A stretch of DNA of 64,000 bases from Acutalibacter sp. 1XD8-36 (GCF_009917525.1 NZ_QZDU01000005.1:1-64000), one strand, 5' to 3'; positions 17,518-25,541 are shown, counted from the stretch's first letter. Notes: generated by a model from the sequence alone, not told the origin. Translations and numbers: made by a program.

Positions 17518-18141
17518 TCATCCAAAAATCGGGAGGATGGCCCCCTGCAGGCTGTCTCGCTCCATTCCCAGCAGCCGCTCCAGGTTGTAGATGAACGCGG
17601 TAATCTTTCTCTCCCTCTCCTCAACGCTATGTATCGCCAGATTATCGAATATTGTGCTGGAATACAAAAACGTCATCTCCGCTACCTCTGTCGGGTAATC
17701 TGTCTGGCAAATTCCTTGAGCAATGCCCTCCCCAATCAGGGCAGTAATGATTGGATTTACCCCAGCCAGCAGCCGTTCCTGCATTTTCTGGTGCATGAGA
17801 GCGTTTTGTGGCTTATGTACCTGCTCCATTATTTCATACCCGAGACCGTTGTCCACATGCAGCGCCAGCATCATCTGTGTCATGCGCCGTAATACTGGCT
17901 CATCCTTCTTTCCGGCAATTTCTGTGGCCTTTGCCACCAAGCTGCCAGTCATACGCTCGATTATAGCGTCCAGAATGTCCTCTTTGGATTTGAAGTGGTA
18001 GTAGAGCGTTCCCCTGGCAATGCCGGCCTCATTGAGAATATCTGTTGTACTAGTACCGTCAAAGCCCTTTGTTTCAAAAAGCAGCTCCGCTGCATCTAGT
18101 ATCTCGCTCTTACGCACATTTGCCTCTTTAACTACCCGCAT
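17518..18141 (-). CDS. TetR-family repressor of the FtsX/ABC operon
   Basis: 207 residues. The N-terminal TetR helix-turn-helix (KSEILDAAELLFETKGFD, GIARGTLYYHFKSKEDIL) is followed by a ligand-binding helical domain. The ATG at 18141 has GGGAGG upstream; an earlier in-frame start at 18216 would begin inside the promoter. It is the first gene of the operon with the permease and ATPase. A palindrome just downstream of its -10 box gives a clear autorepression model. Confidence 0.93.
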   Translation of the reverse strand: MRVVKEANVRKSEILDAAELLFETKGFDGTSTTDILNEAGIARGTLYYHFKSKEDILDAIIERMTGSLVAKATEIAGKKDEPVLRRMTQMMLALHVDNGLGYEIMEQVHKPQNALMHQKMQERLLAGVNPIITALIGEGIAQGICQTDYPTEVAEMTFLYSSTIFDNLAIHSVEERERKITAFIYNLERLLGMERDSLQGAILPIFG

Positions 18142-18167
18142 ATCGTGCTTCCTCCCTTTATTATACC

Positions 18168-18178
18168 GACAGTCTGTC
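18168..18178. promoter_or_regulatory. Candidate TetR operator
   Basis: Perfect 11-bp palindrome GACAG-T-CTGTC, about 10 bases downstream of the -10 box of the TetR promoter. Binding there would block transcript start of the TetR/permease/ATPase operon. Confidence 0.6.
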
Positions 18179-18187
18179 AGTATTAAT

Positions 18188-18216
18188 ATTATATCACCCC
18201 CACCATAGTTTGTCAA
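18188..18216 (-). promoter_or_regulatory. Promoter of the TetR/FtsX/ABC operon
   Basis: On the minus strand TTGACA (18211-18216), exactly 17 bases, TATAAT (18188-18193): a perfect consensus. Such a strong core promoter fits control by a repressor. Confidence 0.85.
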
Positions 18217-18321
18217 TATAAAACCCGGAACTGCATGAAGTGCCGGGCTATACAGTGTTTTGGTACTTTTGTGTTTTTAATTTTGAGAAAACTAAAATGT
18301 CACCAGTAAGAGTATAAAAGT

Positions 18322-18366
18322 CTGATATAGTCTGTCCTTAAAATGGTATTGTGCTCGCTATATCAG
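18322..18366. repeat. Inverted repeat upstream of the GH20 promoter
   Basis: CTGATATAG (18322-18330) and CTATATCAG (18358-18366) are exact complements with 27 bases between. They lie just upstream of the GH20 promoter and could be two operator half-sites or chance. Confidence 0.35.
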
Positions 18367-18388
18367 TTTTAAAAGTTTTCCCATATAC

Positions 18389-18417
18389 TTGTACTATTTG
18401 GGCAGATATGCTATACT
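18389..18417 (+). promoter_or_regulatory. Promoter of the GH20 gene
   Basis: TTGTAC (18389-18394), 17 bases, TATACT (18412-18417), 36 bases before the ATG. Confidence 0.65.
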
Positions 18418-18453
18418 AAACCTAATATATTCGCCCTGAAAGGAGGGTTTGGG

Positions 18454-19996
18454 ATGAATCTTATCCCAAAAATCAACGGAAAAATTTCTCTGACTGGAGG
18501 TACCTGCAGCTATAGCAGCAAAACCCCTGTAACTGTAGTGAACGGTACAGATATCCCGCAAGAGGGCTATATGCTGACTGTGAGGCCGGAGGAAATCGAA
18601 ATAAAGGCCGGAGATGGAGCTGGGGCCTTTTATGCCAGACAGACCATTGAGCAGCTTGCCCGCGAGGGAGATATCCCCTGCGGCTGTTATGAAGACTCGC
18701 CGAAATTCCCGTTCCGCAGCTTTATGCTGGACGTAAGCCGGCATTTCTTTGGCGTTGACGAAATCAAAAAGCTTCTTGACCAAATGGCCAAGCTTAAGTT
18801 CAATACTTTCCACTGGCACCTTAGCGATGACCATTCGCATTGAGAGCCTGAAGTTCCCTGAACTCAACCGCATCGGTTCCTGGCGCGACGAGGGAGGCCA
18901 GAAAGTCGGGGGATATTATACCCAGGAGGAAATACGGCAGGTAGTTGCCTATGCGTCGGAGCGGTTTATCAATATTGTACCTGAAATAGACCTGCCCGGG
19001 CATACCGGAGACATTGTCGCCACTATGCCGGAATTGAGCTGCTCAGGCGAGCCTCATATGGTAGGGTTTGGCACCGGGCTGAACCCCCGGATACTCTGCG
19101 CCGGAAATGAAAAGGTGTATGACTTTCTGTACGAACTGCTGGATGAAGTCTTCCAGTTGTTCCCCGGGCCCTACTTCCATATCGGCGGTGATGAAGCGCC
19201 TAAGTCCGAGTGGGAAAAATGCCCCCGCTGCCAGAAGAAGATTAAGGACGCAAACCTTAAAGACGAAGAAGATTTGCAGGCATGGTTTACCGGCAGGCTT
19301 ATAGAATTTTTAGAGAGCCGGGGCAAAACGGTAATTGGCTGGAACGAAATACTGGCGTCTGGTACAGTCAGCCCCAAGGCCATTGCACAGTATTGGATAG
19401 AGAGTGGCAGTGAGTACTCTGATAAGGAGGCCGATAAAGGCCGCAAATTTGTATTTTCTAACATGAGCGCGTTTTACCTGGACTACCCCTGCGCGCTGAT
19501 AGGAATGCGCTCTATCTATAATTATAACCCCTATATCATAGACGGAAAGCCTATCCCTAAAGAGCAGGTGTTGGGCCTGGAAGCCCCCTTATGGACGGAA
19601 CGTGTGATAGAAAACAGCCACGTGGAGCGGCTTGTTTTTCCACGGCTTCTGGCCCTGGCAGAAAATAACTGGACTGTTGAGAAAGATTTTACGGACTTTA
19701 TGTCTCGTGCCGGGAGCTACACTGAATATCTTCTGGAGCAGGGCATTACAGCTACCCCAATCACAGAGTGCGACTACCACGGAATGGAGGGGGCCCGCAT
19801 GGCCGGCACACAAATTGTGGAAGTTGTCACAGGGTTTACCCAGGCACAAAAAGACAAAGAACTCCGTGGCAAGGCCTTGCGCCAATTAGGCTGCATACTG
19901 CTGGACAGCTTCTTAAAGCGCTCGGGTTATAGCCAGGATGAGCAGGCCTTAGCTCATGAAAGTATGGAGACGGCAATTCAGGATATGGGATTCTAG
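18454..19996 (+). pseudogene. GH20 beta-N-acetylhexosaminidase, frameshifted
   Basis: The gene has a promoter and AGGAGG before its ATG, and both halves read as GH20. Frame 1 (18454-18843) holds the N-terminal domain and the barrel start (FMLDVSRHFFGVDEIKKLL, FHWHLSDD) and then stops. The second frame carries RIESLKFPELNRIGSWR and the catalytic Asp-Glu pair (FHIGGDEAP), and runs to 19996. The shift lies between 18831 and 18836, where GH20 enzymes usually have D-D-x-G-W-R-I-E; the G-W residues are missing, consistent with a 5-base loss. Some downstream codons remain fully open, so the mutation is recent or a sequencing error. An intact enzyme would release N-acetylhexosamine inside the cell; there is no signal peptide. 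Confidence 0.8.
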
Positions 19997-20065
19997 GCCC
20001 TCCCGAATTTTTGGTCTTTCTCGGTCTCTTATTCTTTAGTCACGCGATTTACTACAGGTTTCGGC

Positions 20066-20100
20066 TAAAAATCCCCCCGGCGGAGCCGGGGGGATTTTTA
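20066..20100. terminator. Strong bidirectional terminator
   Basis: Perfect 16-bp inverted repeat (20066-20081 with 20085-20100), loop GGA, A-run on one side and T-run on the other. It serves the GH20 gene (plus) and the anti-sigma gene (minus). Confidence 0.9.
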
Positions 20101-20217
20101 TGAGGGTATAGCCCTATGTTACTAGCCACGTGTCACATCACGTTGGTATGGTCTGACACCTGCGTATGCCCTTATCTGCAAGCCCATACACAGGTTTCTG
20201 ACAATACTTTTTCTCTC

Positions 20218-20796
20218 CTATTTCTCGCTGCCGCCTCTATGCCTATGGTGCTTGCATTGCTGCCCGCAGGACTGCCTCCCGGCTGAGTGCCCGTGCCCAG
20301 CACCGCTTCCAGCGTGGCAGGTCACATTTCCCTCTTTGCCAACGCAGCCCTCTACTCTCTTCAGCATTTGGTTGCAGCGCTGCTCGTCGTCGCACTCCAC
20401 GTATATCTCCATATCCTTCCCCTGCTCAAAATACTCCTGCATTCGAGGGTCGGCGAGGAGCGTATCTATTGCCTCGGAATACTCGGAGAACATCAAATTA
20501 GTTTCCTCGATTATTCGCTTTCCGTCCTTATTTATGGCCTCAACGCCAACGACTATATCAAATCGGTTTATTTTCAGCCTCAAAGCGGGGTTTATCTCTA
20601 TGCCTATAGCCGATACCGGAATGAAAAACAGCCCGCTCCCAAGGCCCAGAAACAGCACTAAACATGCTGCCGCCCATATAAGCGGATTTGCCCTCCTGTG
20701 CCGTTTGGCGGGAGCATATATCATCTCAATGGTCCTCTCCTTCAGCGCGGCCTCAGCATGGACTCCGGCAAAAGCACTCTGAATCCTATTACGCAT
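20218..20796 (-). CDS. RsgI-like anti-sigma factor with a His/Cys-rich tail
   Basis: 192 residues. A short cytoplasmic N-terminus is followed by one membrane helix (LIWAAACLVLFLGLGSGLFF) and an outside domain starting SAIGIEINPALRLKINRFD. That start closely resembles the middle domain of RsgI-type anti-sigma factors (IDINPSxExxxNRFDRV). The tail (about 155-192) is rich in His, Cys and Gly, including HAGSGAGHGHSAGR and CKHHRHRGG, and could bind metal. The ATG at 20796 overlaps the sigma gene by 8 bases, the standard arrangement for an ECF sigma and its inhibitor. The N-terminal part is short for a sigma-binding domain, so the mode of binding is uncertain. Confidence 0.75.
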   Translation of the reverse strand: MRNRIQSAFAGVHAEAALKERTIEMIYAPAKRHRRANPLIWAAACLVLFLGLGSGLFFIPVSAIGIEINPALRLKINRFDIVVGVEAINKDGKRIIEETNLMFSEYSEAIDTLLADPRMQEYFEQGKDMEIYVECDDEQRCNQMLKRVEGCVGKEGNVTCHAGSGAGHGHSAGRQSCGQQCKHHRHRGGSEK

Positions 20797-21268
20797 CCTC
20801 GTCACCTCCCAGCTTCTCCCGCAGCAGCTTCTTTGAGCGTGTCAGAAGTGAATATACCGTGTTTACATTTTTTTTCGTGAGCTGACCTATCTCTGAGGCG
20901 GTGTATCCCTCAAAGTAATGTAAGTATACCACGTCCCTATACTTTTCAGGCAGTTCCAAAACCGCCCCCAGCACTTCTTTCGTATCGGACTCCTCGGCGG
21001 GCAGGTCTATAAGCTCCTCCAGCGGGACTGTCCGGCTTCGGAAAAAGCTCCGCAGCAGGTCCCTGCAGGCGTTTATTGTCACGCGGATGAACCACGCCTT
21101 TTCGTGCTCTTCATTTTCAAACACAGCAGAGCTGAGGACGTATTTCACAAACACTGTCTGAAACACGTCCTCAGAGTCGGCCTGGTTCTTAACATGTATC
21201 AGGCATAGCCTGCGCACCATATCCGCGTACCGGTCCATTGCCCGGGCCGTCTCCTGCTCGCTGCGCAT
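20789..21268 (-). CDS. ECF RNA polymerase sigma factor
   Basis: 159 residues with sigma region 2 (YADMVRRLCLIHVKNQADSE, DVFQTVFVKYVLS) and region 4 (LPEKYRDVVYLHYFEGYTAS, EIGQLTKKNVNTVYSLLTRS). It directs transcription of an unknown regulon in response to an envelope signal relayed by the anti-sigma factor encoded next. No ribosome site precedes the ATG at 21268; ATG 11 (21238) has GGAG too far upstream to be convincing. It starts 10 bases after the stop of a secreted repeat protein, so it may be translated by coupling. Confidence 0.92.
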   Translation of the reverse strand: MRSEQETARAMDRYADMVRRLCLIHVKNQADSEDVFQTVFVKYVLSSAVFENEEHEKAWFIRVTINACRDLLRSFFRSRTVPLEELIDLPAEESDTKEVLGAVLELPEKYRDVVYLHYFEGYTASEIGQLTKKNVNTVYSLLTRSKKLLREKLGGDEDA

Positions 21269-21278
21269 ATGTCAAATA

Positions 21279-21821
21279 TCAGCCGTGGTGCCTGCCGTGT
21301 CCGCGTCCACCTCCGGAGTGATGTCCGCCGCGATATCCGCTGCCGCTGCCTGCACCGTTACCGGCACCATTTCCGGCTCCTGTACCATTTCCATTCCCGG
21401 CGCCATTACCAGGGCAATACTCTGGGTCATAATTATCACAGACGCCATCGTTGTCCGAGTCAACATAACCACCGCCATTGCCGGGGCAGTACTCCGGGTC
21501 GTAGTTGTCGCATACACCGTCGTTGTCGGCGTCAACATAGCCGCCGTTCTGTGCATAGTTGCCGCAGGCGCCGTTGCCGGGGCAGTGCTCATGACCATAG
21601 TTATCGCAGATACCGTCGTTATCGGTATCCACACAATAGTGGTCGTCCCAGCAGTAGTGCCCGCCTCCCCACCTACCAATACAGGTGGGCTTCAGGTGCC
21701 CAGTCTGCAGACCGCCGCACACAGTATCAAGGGCGGCCCTGTGGTGATGCGCCGACGCACTGACAGTCATAAGGCTTAGCGCCAGCGCCGCGGTAGCAAT
21801 TCCTGCTAAAAGTTTTTTCAT
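21279..21821 (-). CDS. Secreted protein with calcium-binding-type DxDNDGxCD repeats
   Basis: 180 residues: a clear signal peptide (about 1-24, cleavage after SASA), a His start, three copies of a Y-V-D-x-D-N-D-G-x-C-D-N-Y unit (around 65-73, 97-105 and 121-129) each followed by YCPGNG, and a Gly/Asn- then Gly/His-rich tail. DxDxDGxxD is the calcium loop of EF-hands, dockerins and thrombospondin type-3 repeats. The two Cys per unit may form disulfides. It has a good ribosome site and leads an operon with an ECF sigma factor and its anti-sigma factor. I do not recognise it as a named family; an envelope metal sensor or sink is inference. Confidence 0.7.
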   Translation of the reverse strand: MKKLLAGIATAALALSLMTVSASAHHHRAALDTVCGGLQTGHLKPTCIGRWGGGHYCWDDHYCVDTDNDGICDNYGHEHCPGNGACGNYAQNGGYVDADNDGVCDNYDPEYCPGNGGGYVDSDNDGVCDNYDPEYCPGNGAGNGNGTGAGNGAGNGAGSGSGYRGGHHSGGGRGHGRHHG

Positions 21822-21926
21822 TTTATTGTCCCTCCTAAATTTGCTCTGCCGTTTACAGGCTTCAACTATAATACGTTTGACCCAGGCATTTCCATGCGCC
21901 CTAAAAAAATATTTTTCTAGAAATTT

Positions 21927-22901
21927 CTACACGCCCATCACAGCGCAGGTCAGCACCATATAAACTATATAAATACTCAGCAGCAGCACTCCCTGTACTC
22001 TTGTGAATTTCTGGGTAAACATGGTTGGTATCAGCGCCACCCCTCCTACCAGCAGGCAGGCGGGCAGGTCCAGCACAGCAGAGGCCGAGGCGATTGGCAG
22101 GGCCTGGCCTGAGACCAGCGCACTGATAGGGAGAATCAGCGTCAGGTCAATGATATTCGCCCCCAAAATATTGCCCACCGACAGCGACGACTCCTTCTTA
22201 ACTATTGCCGTTATGGTGGTGATAAGCTCAGGCAGCGATGTACCCACAGCTATCACTGTAACGCCGATAATCCTCTCGGATATCCCAATGAAGCGTGCCA
22301 GCTCGCTTCCGTTGTCCACCAGCAGGTCTGCGCCCCAGACAATACCGATGGTGCCCACCGCAAACTTTATGATATTTACAATTATCTCCCTGCGCCCGGG
22401 CCTTGGCCGCTCTATCTCCCTGGTGCTGTCCGTGCGTGTAGTCATGGAACTCTTGGCCTGCAGGATGTTGTCACCCATAAATATAGCGAAAATTACTATC
22501 ATTACTATAGCTATGGCAATCCCCATCTGCCCCAGGAACCCGGACAGTACCACCAGCATAGCCGCTGCCAGCATGAGTACAGACTTTCTGAGATAGTCCT
22601 TACGTTTTGCCTTGCCGGGCATACAGAGTACAGATATCGCCATGATAAGCCCGATATTTGCCGTGACGCTGCCAACAGCGTTTCCGATAGCCATGTCCAC
22701 CTTGCCCTGGGCCGCAGCCATTACGGAGACAAGCATCTCCGGAAGCGTCGTTGCAAGGCTGACAATAGTCGCCCCGATTATAAGCTTCGGGATACCGCTA
22801 ACCTCCGCTATCCAGGAGGCCGCGTCAACAAAGTAGTCGCCGCCCTTGACAATGAAAACGATACCTACCAAAAACAGAAAGATTACCAGTGCCAGTTCCA
22901 T
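21927..22901 (-). CDS. CaCA-family cation antiporter (Ca/Na or Mn exporter)
   Basis: 324 residues, about ten membrane helices, with the two inverted alpha-repeats of the CaCA family. Repeat 1 is GATIVSLATTLPEMLVSV (43-60) with GNAVGSVTANIG; repeat 2 is GVTVIAVGTSLPELITTI (212-229) with GNILGANIIDL. Each carries the ion-binding Glu (E55, E224). The family exchanges Ca for Na or protons; the manganese riboswitch upstream argues that this copy exports Mn, perhaps with Ca. Its transcript starts about 200 bases upstream at the promoter at 23117-23145. Confidence 0.9.
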   Translation of the reverse strand: MELALVIFLFLVGIVFIVKGGDYFVDAASWIAEVSGIPKLIIGATIVSLATTLPEMLVSVMAAAQGKVDMAIGNAVGSVTANIGLIMAISVLCMPGKAKRKDYLRKSVLMLAAAMLVVLSGFLGQMGIAIAIVMIVIFAIFMGDNILQAKSSMTTRTDSTREIERPRPGRREIIVNIIKFAVGTIGIVWGADLLVDNGSELARFIGISERIIGVTVIAVGTSLPELITTITAIVKKESSLSVGNILGANIIDLTLILPISALVSGQALPIASASAVLDLPACLLVGGVALIPTMFTQKFTRVQGVLLLSIYIVYMVLTCAVMGV

Positions 22902-22932
22902 TTCTTTTCCCTCTCATCCGTTTAATTTCAAA

Positions 22933-22973
22933 CGAAAAGGCCCACGTACAGCCCAAAAGCCATACGTGAGCCC
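22933..22973 (-). terminator. Attenuator terminator of the manganese riboswitch
   Basis: On the minus strand a GC-rich hairpin of about 15 bp with several G-U pairs (GGGCTCACGTATGGC ... GGGCTGTACGTGGGCC) is followed by TTTTCGTTT, 32 bases before the antiporter start. A second hairpin at about 22990-23013 lies between it and the aptamer and may be part of the switching structure. Confidence 0.75.
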
Positions 22974-23011
22974 AAGAAGACAAATTTGCACATGTATAGC
23001 CCTCAGCCATA

Positions 23012-23098
23012 CATGAGTCTCGTTATTTAAGACAAGCCAGGCAGACTGCCGGGTATGTTGACTTGCCACGCGAAGCGCGCTTACTACTCCCTCATGGG
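23012..23098 (-). promoter_or_regulatory. yybP-ykoY manganese riboswitch (aptamer)
   Basis: The leader of the antiporter carries the conserved yybP-ykoY elements in order on the minus strand: ATGAGGGAGTAG (about 23096-23085), a GC hairpin, GTCAACATACCCGG, a second hairpin arm, and AACGAGACTCAT, which closes the first helix by pairing with ATGAG. These match the family in which Mn bridges the two helical arms and favours transcription of Mn exporters. With the promoter upstream and terminator downstream the whole control unit is present. Confidence 0.88.
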
Positions 23099-23116
23099 TA
23101 TTTCGATTGTAGGTGT

Positions 23117-23145
23117 ATTATACCAGGCCATGCATATATTGTCAA
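23117..23145 (-). promoter_or_regulatory. Promoter of the riboswitch/antiporter transcript
   Basis: On the minus strand TTGACA (23140-23145), 17 bases, TATAAT (23117-23122): perfect consensus. The transcript would start about 10 bases before the aptamer. Confidence 0.85.
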
Positions 23146-23180
23146 GTACAATTTTCCCAACATATCGACAGTCCTCAGGC

Positions 23181-23209
23181 TTGTTTTATGTGGGCTCCTA
23201 TGCTATAAT
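23181..23209 (+). promoter_or_regulatory. Promoter of the oxidoreductase/isomerase pair
   Basis: TTGTTT (23181-23186), 17 bases, TATAAT (23204-23209), about 50 bases before the ATG at 23258. Confidence 0.7.
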
Positions 23210-23257
23210 TGGCAAAGAGCTGGAATTTATGCCGTTTTGGCAGAAAGGAGACCGATT

Positions 23258-24487
23258 ATGGACAGAAAACCTGTAAAAATTGCCATGATAGGCGTTGGGG
23301 CCATTAGTGGGATATATTTGCAGAACATCACCCACACCTTCCGGGAGCTTGAGCTTGTGGGGGTCTGCGACCTGATACCCGAGCGCGCTGAGAAGGGCGC
23401 GGCCTATGTGAAGGGCGAAATTGAAAATGACCCGCAGCTTCGTGAAAGGAATGTCAGCGTGCCGAAGATTTATAAGGACATGTATGAGGCCTTCAATGAC
23501 CCTGAGGTGGAGGTGGTGCTAAACTTAACCCGTCCTTATGAGCACTTCGAGGTGACAAAGCAGGCTCTCTTACACGGCAAGCATGTGTACAGCGAAAAGC
23601 CGCTGGGAGTTGACATGGACGAGGCTAATGAGCTGATAGCTCTTGCAGAGGAGAAAAACCTTCGGCTTGGGGGCGCTCCTGACACGTTTATGGGCGCCGG
23701 AATCCAGACGGCCCGCAGGCTTATAGACGACGGATACATAGGCGACGTGGTCGGGGCCAGCTGTGCCATGGTCTGCCACGGACACGAAACCTGGCACCCA
23801 GACCCGGAGTTCTACTATAAGCGGGGCGCAGGGCCTATGCTGGACATGGGCCCGTACTATATCACCGCCCTTGTGCAGCTGCTGGGTGAGGCCAAGGGGC
23901 TGATGGGCATGGCAAAGCGCTCCTTTACTCAGCGTCTCATAACCTCAGAACCCCATAGGGGTGAGATTGTTGATGTGGACGTAGACACATGGCTTTCCGG
24001 CAATATCGAGTTTACAAGCGGCGCCATCGCCCAGGTCTTCACCACCTTTGACGTACACTACACCGCCCAGTCCCGGTTTGAGGTGTACGGCACAAGGGGC
24101 AGCATGATGGTCCCCGACCCAAATACCTTTGGCGGACCCGTACTGCTCCTGCGCCCCGAGGATTTTGCGGCAGCCCCGAAAACTGACCCCGGACTCAGCC
24201 GCCATGGCGTGCCGGACTTCTATGCCGGCTGGAGAGAGATGCCTCTGATGTACGACTACCCGGTGAACAGCCGCGCTCTCGGCCTTGCCGACATGTGCAA
24301 GGCTCTGCGCACCGGCCGGGACCATAGGGCCAACTACCAGCAGCAGCGCCATGTGCTGGAGATAATGACCGCCTTCTCAAAGTCCGGAGAACAAAAGGCC
24401 TATGTGCCCATCACCACCGGCTATGAGCGCACCGCACCCATGGTAAACGACCCGCTGAAAATCATGCACGGCATTTTAGATGACTAA
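23258..24487 (+). CDS. Gfo/Idh/MocA-family oxidoreductase
   Basis: 409 residues. The N-terminal Rossmann fold opens VKIAMIGVGAISGIYLQNI, with the EKP motif (YSEKPLGVDMDEANEL) near residue 120. The C-terminal alpha/beta domain carries the sugar site, with a GAGPMLDMGPYYITALVQLLG segment. It oxidises or reduces a sugar with a tightly held NAD(P). The ATG at 23258 has AGAAAGGAG upstream; the longer open frame to 23063 would cross the promoter. It is paired with a TIM-barrel isomerase 16 bases downstream, a combination also found in keto-sugar glycoside cleavage and inositol-like pathways. Confidence 0.92.
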   Translation: MDRKPVKIAMIGVGAISGIYLQNITHTFRELELVGVCDLIPERAEKGAAYVKGEIENDPQLRERNVSVPKIYKDMYEAFNDPEVEVVLNLTRPYEHFEVTKQALLHGKHVYSEKPLGVDMDEANELIALAEEKNLRLGGAPDTFMGAGIQTARRLIDDGYIGDVVGASCAMVCHGHETWHPDPEFYYKRGAGPMLDMGPYYITALVQLLGEAKGLMGMAKRSFTQRLITSEPHRGEIVDVDVDTWLSGNIEFTSGAIAQVFTTFDVHYTAQSRFEVYGTRGSMMVPDPNTFGGPVLLLRPEDFAAAPKTDPGLSRHGVPDFYAGWREMPLMYDYPVNSRALGLADMCKALRTGRDHRANYQQQRHVLEIMTAFSKSGEQKAYVPITTGYERTAPMVNDPLKIMHGILDD

Positions 24488-24503
24488 TTAGGAGGATACT
24501 ATA

Positions 24504-25328
24504 ATGAAAGCAGCATATACCGGCTGGACCTGGATACACGGCGACCAGGAGACCGCAAAAAGACAGCTTGAGCAGAGCTTCAAGGAGTGCAAATTCTTAG
24601 GATACGATACCGTTGAGAACTTCGCATTTATCCGCGACTACTATAAAGAGGACCCCAGCGAGCTTAAAAAGCTGGCTGACAGCTGTGGTGTAGAGCTTGT
24701 AAACCTCTACGGCCACTTTGACTTTGACATAGAGGCCTCCCTCCAGCGGGCTATGGAGCAGGTGGACTTCCTCTCGGAGATTGGCGGCAAGTGGTATAAC
24801 TGCCAGCACAGCGGCTTCGGTGAGGAGCCCTTCGAGCGGCCCACCAGCCCCGAGATGATAGACAAAATATGCGAGATAGTAAACCGCCTGGGCGAGTATG
24901 CCAAGGGCAAGGGTGTTACCGTCTGCTTCCACCCCCACTACGGCACCTGTGTGTTCTCCCAGAGCGACATCGACTATTTTGCCGCCCATACTAATCCTGA
25001 GTATGTTTTCTTCTGCTTTGACACTGCCCATACCACCCTGGCAGGCATGGACCCGGCTGAGCTTATAAGGCAGTATGGCAGCCGTATTGCCTATATGCAC
25101 CTGAAGGATGTTGACACCTACGCTCTCAAAAAAGCCGAGGGCCGGGCAAAGATGGCCTCCTTCCGTGCACTGGGCCACGGTACAGTGGACTTCCCGGCAG
25201 TTAAGGCGGCTCTTGAGGAAGTCGGCTATGACGGCGTGCTCTGCGTAGAGCTGGACCAGCCCGAGGTGTGCAACTTCCACTCTGCTGAGGTGTCGCGCAT
25301 ATACCTTAGGGATGTGTTGGGAATTTAA
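24504..25328 (+). CDS. Sugar phosphate isomerase/epimerase-family TIM-barrel protein
   Basis: 274 residues of the xylose-isomerase-like barrel (IolE/Hyi type). Probable metal ligands are visible in order: Glu in TVENFAF, HPH in VCFHPHYG, D-x-x-H in CFDTAHTTLAG, H-x-K-D in YMHLKDVD, and the late Glu in CVELDQPE. The reaction is not determined by fold: isomerases, epimerases, dehydratases and beta-eliminating glycoside lyases share it. It is co-transcribed with the oxidoreductase before it. Confidence 0.88.
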   Translation: MKAAYTGWTWIHGDQETAKRQLEQSFKECKFLGYDTVENFAFIRDYYKEDPSELKKLADSCGVELVNLYGHFDFDIEASLQRAMEQVDFLSEIGGKWYNCQHSGFGEEPFERPTSPEMIDKICEIVNRLGEYAKGKGVTVCFHPHYGTCVFSQSDIDYFAAHTNPEYVFFCFDTAHTTLAGMDPAELIRQYGSRIAYMHLKDVDTYALKKAEGRAKMASFRALGHGTVDFPAVKAALEEVGYDGVLCVELDQPEVCNFHSAEVSRIYLRDVLGI

Positions 25329-25503
25329 GCATAAAATATATAAAAATATTTTTAGGCGTGTGTTTTGGAAACGCAAACGGCTCAACGGTGCGAAAAACTG
25401 GTTGTTGTGTGTCCGTTAATGTTTTTCCTCATACCATATAAAACCGCATTCCAATGGCTCTACTCCTTCCGCTCCTGCCACAAAATTGGAGTTGTCCAAG
25501 TAT
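25329..25503. other. Intergenic stretch with nothing recognised
   Basis: Starts AT-rich just after the isomerase stop and contains no open frame with a ribosome site. It leads to the terminator at 25504. It may be a long 3' untranslated region. Confidence 0.4.
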
Positions 25504-25541
25504 AAAGCCCGCCGGAATTTCTATGGATTCCGGCGGGCTTT
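25504..25541 (+). terminator. Rho-independent terminator of the 23258-25328 operon
   Basis: Perfect 15-bp inverted repeat (25504-25518 with 25527-25541), 8-base loop, followed by TCTTTT. Confidence 0.88.

Noticed and set aside
18826-18845. Programmed frameshift in the GH20 gene
   Set aside because: No slippery heptamer or downstream structure is visible; the local sequence fits a small deletion.
20252-20782. Plus-strand frames opposite the anti-sigma gene
   Set aside because: No ribosome sites; composition follows the complementary gene.
21285-21779. 164-residue frames opposite the repeat protein
   Set aside because: Their regular sequence is a by-product of the DxDNDGxCD repeats on the coding strand.
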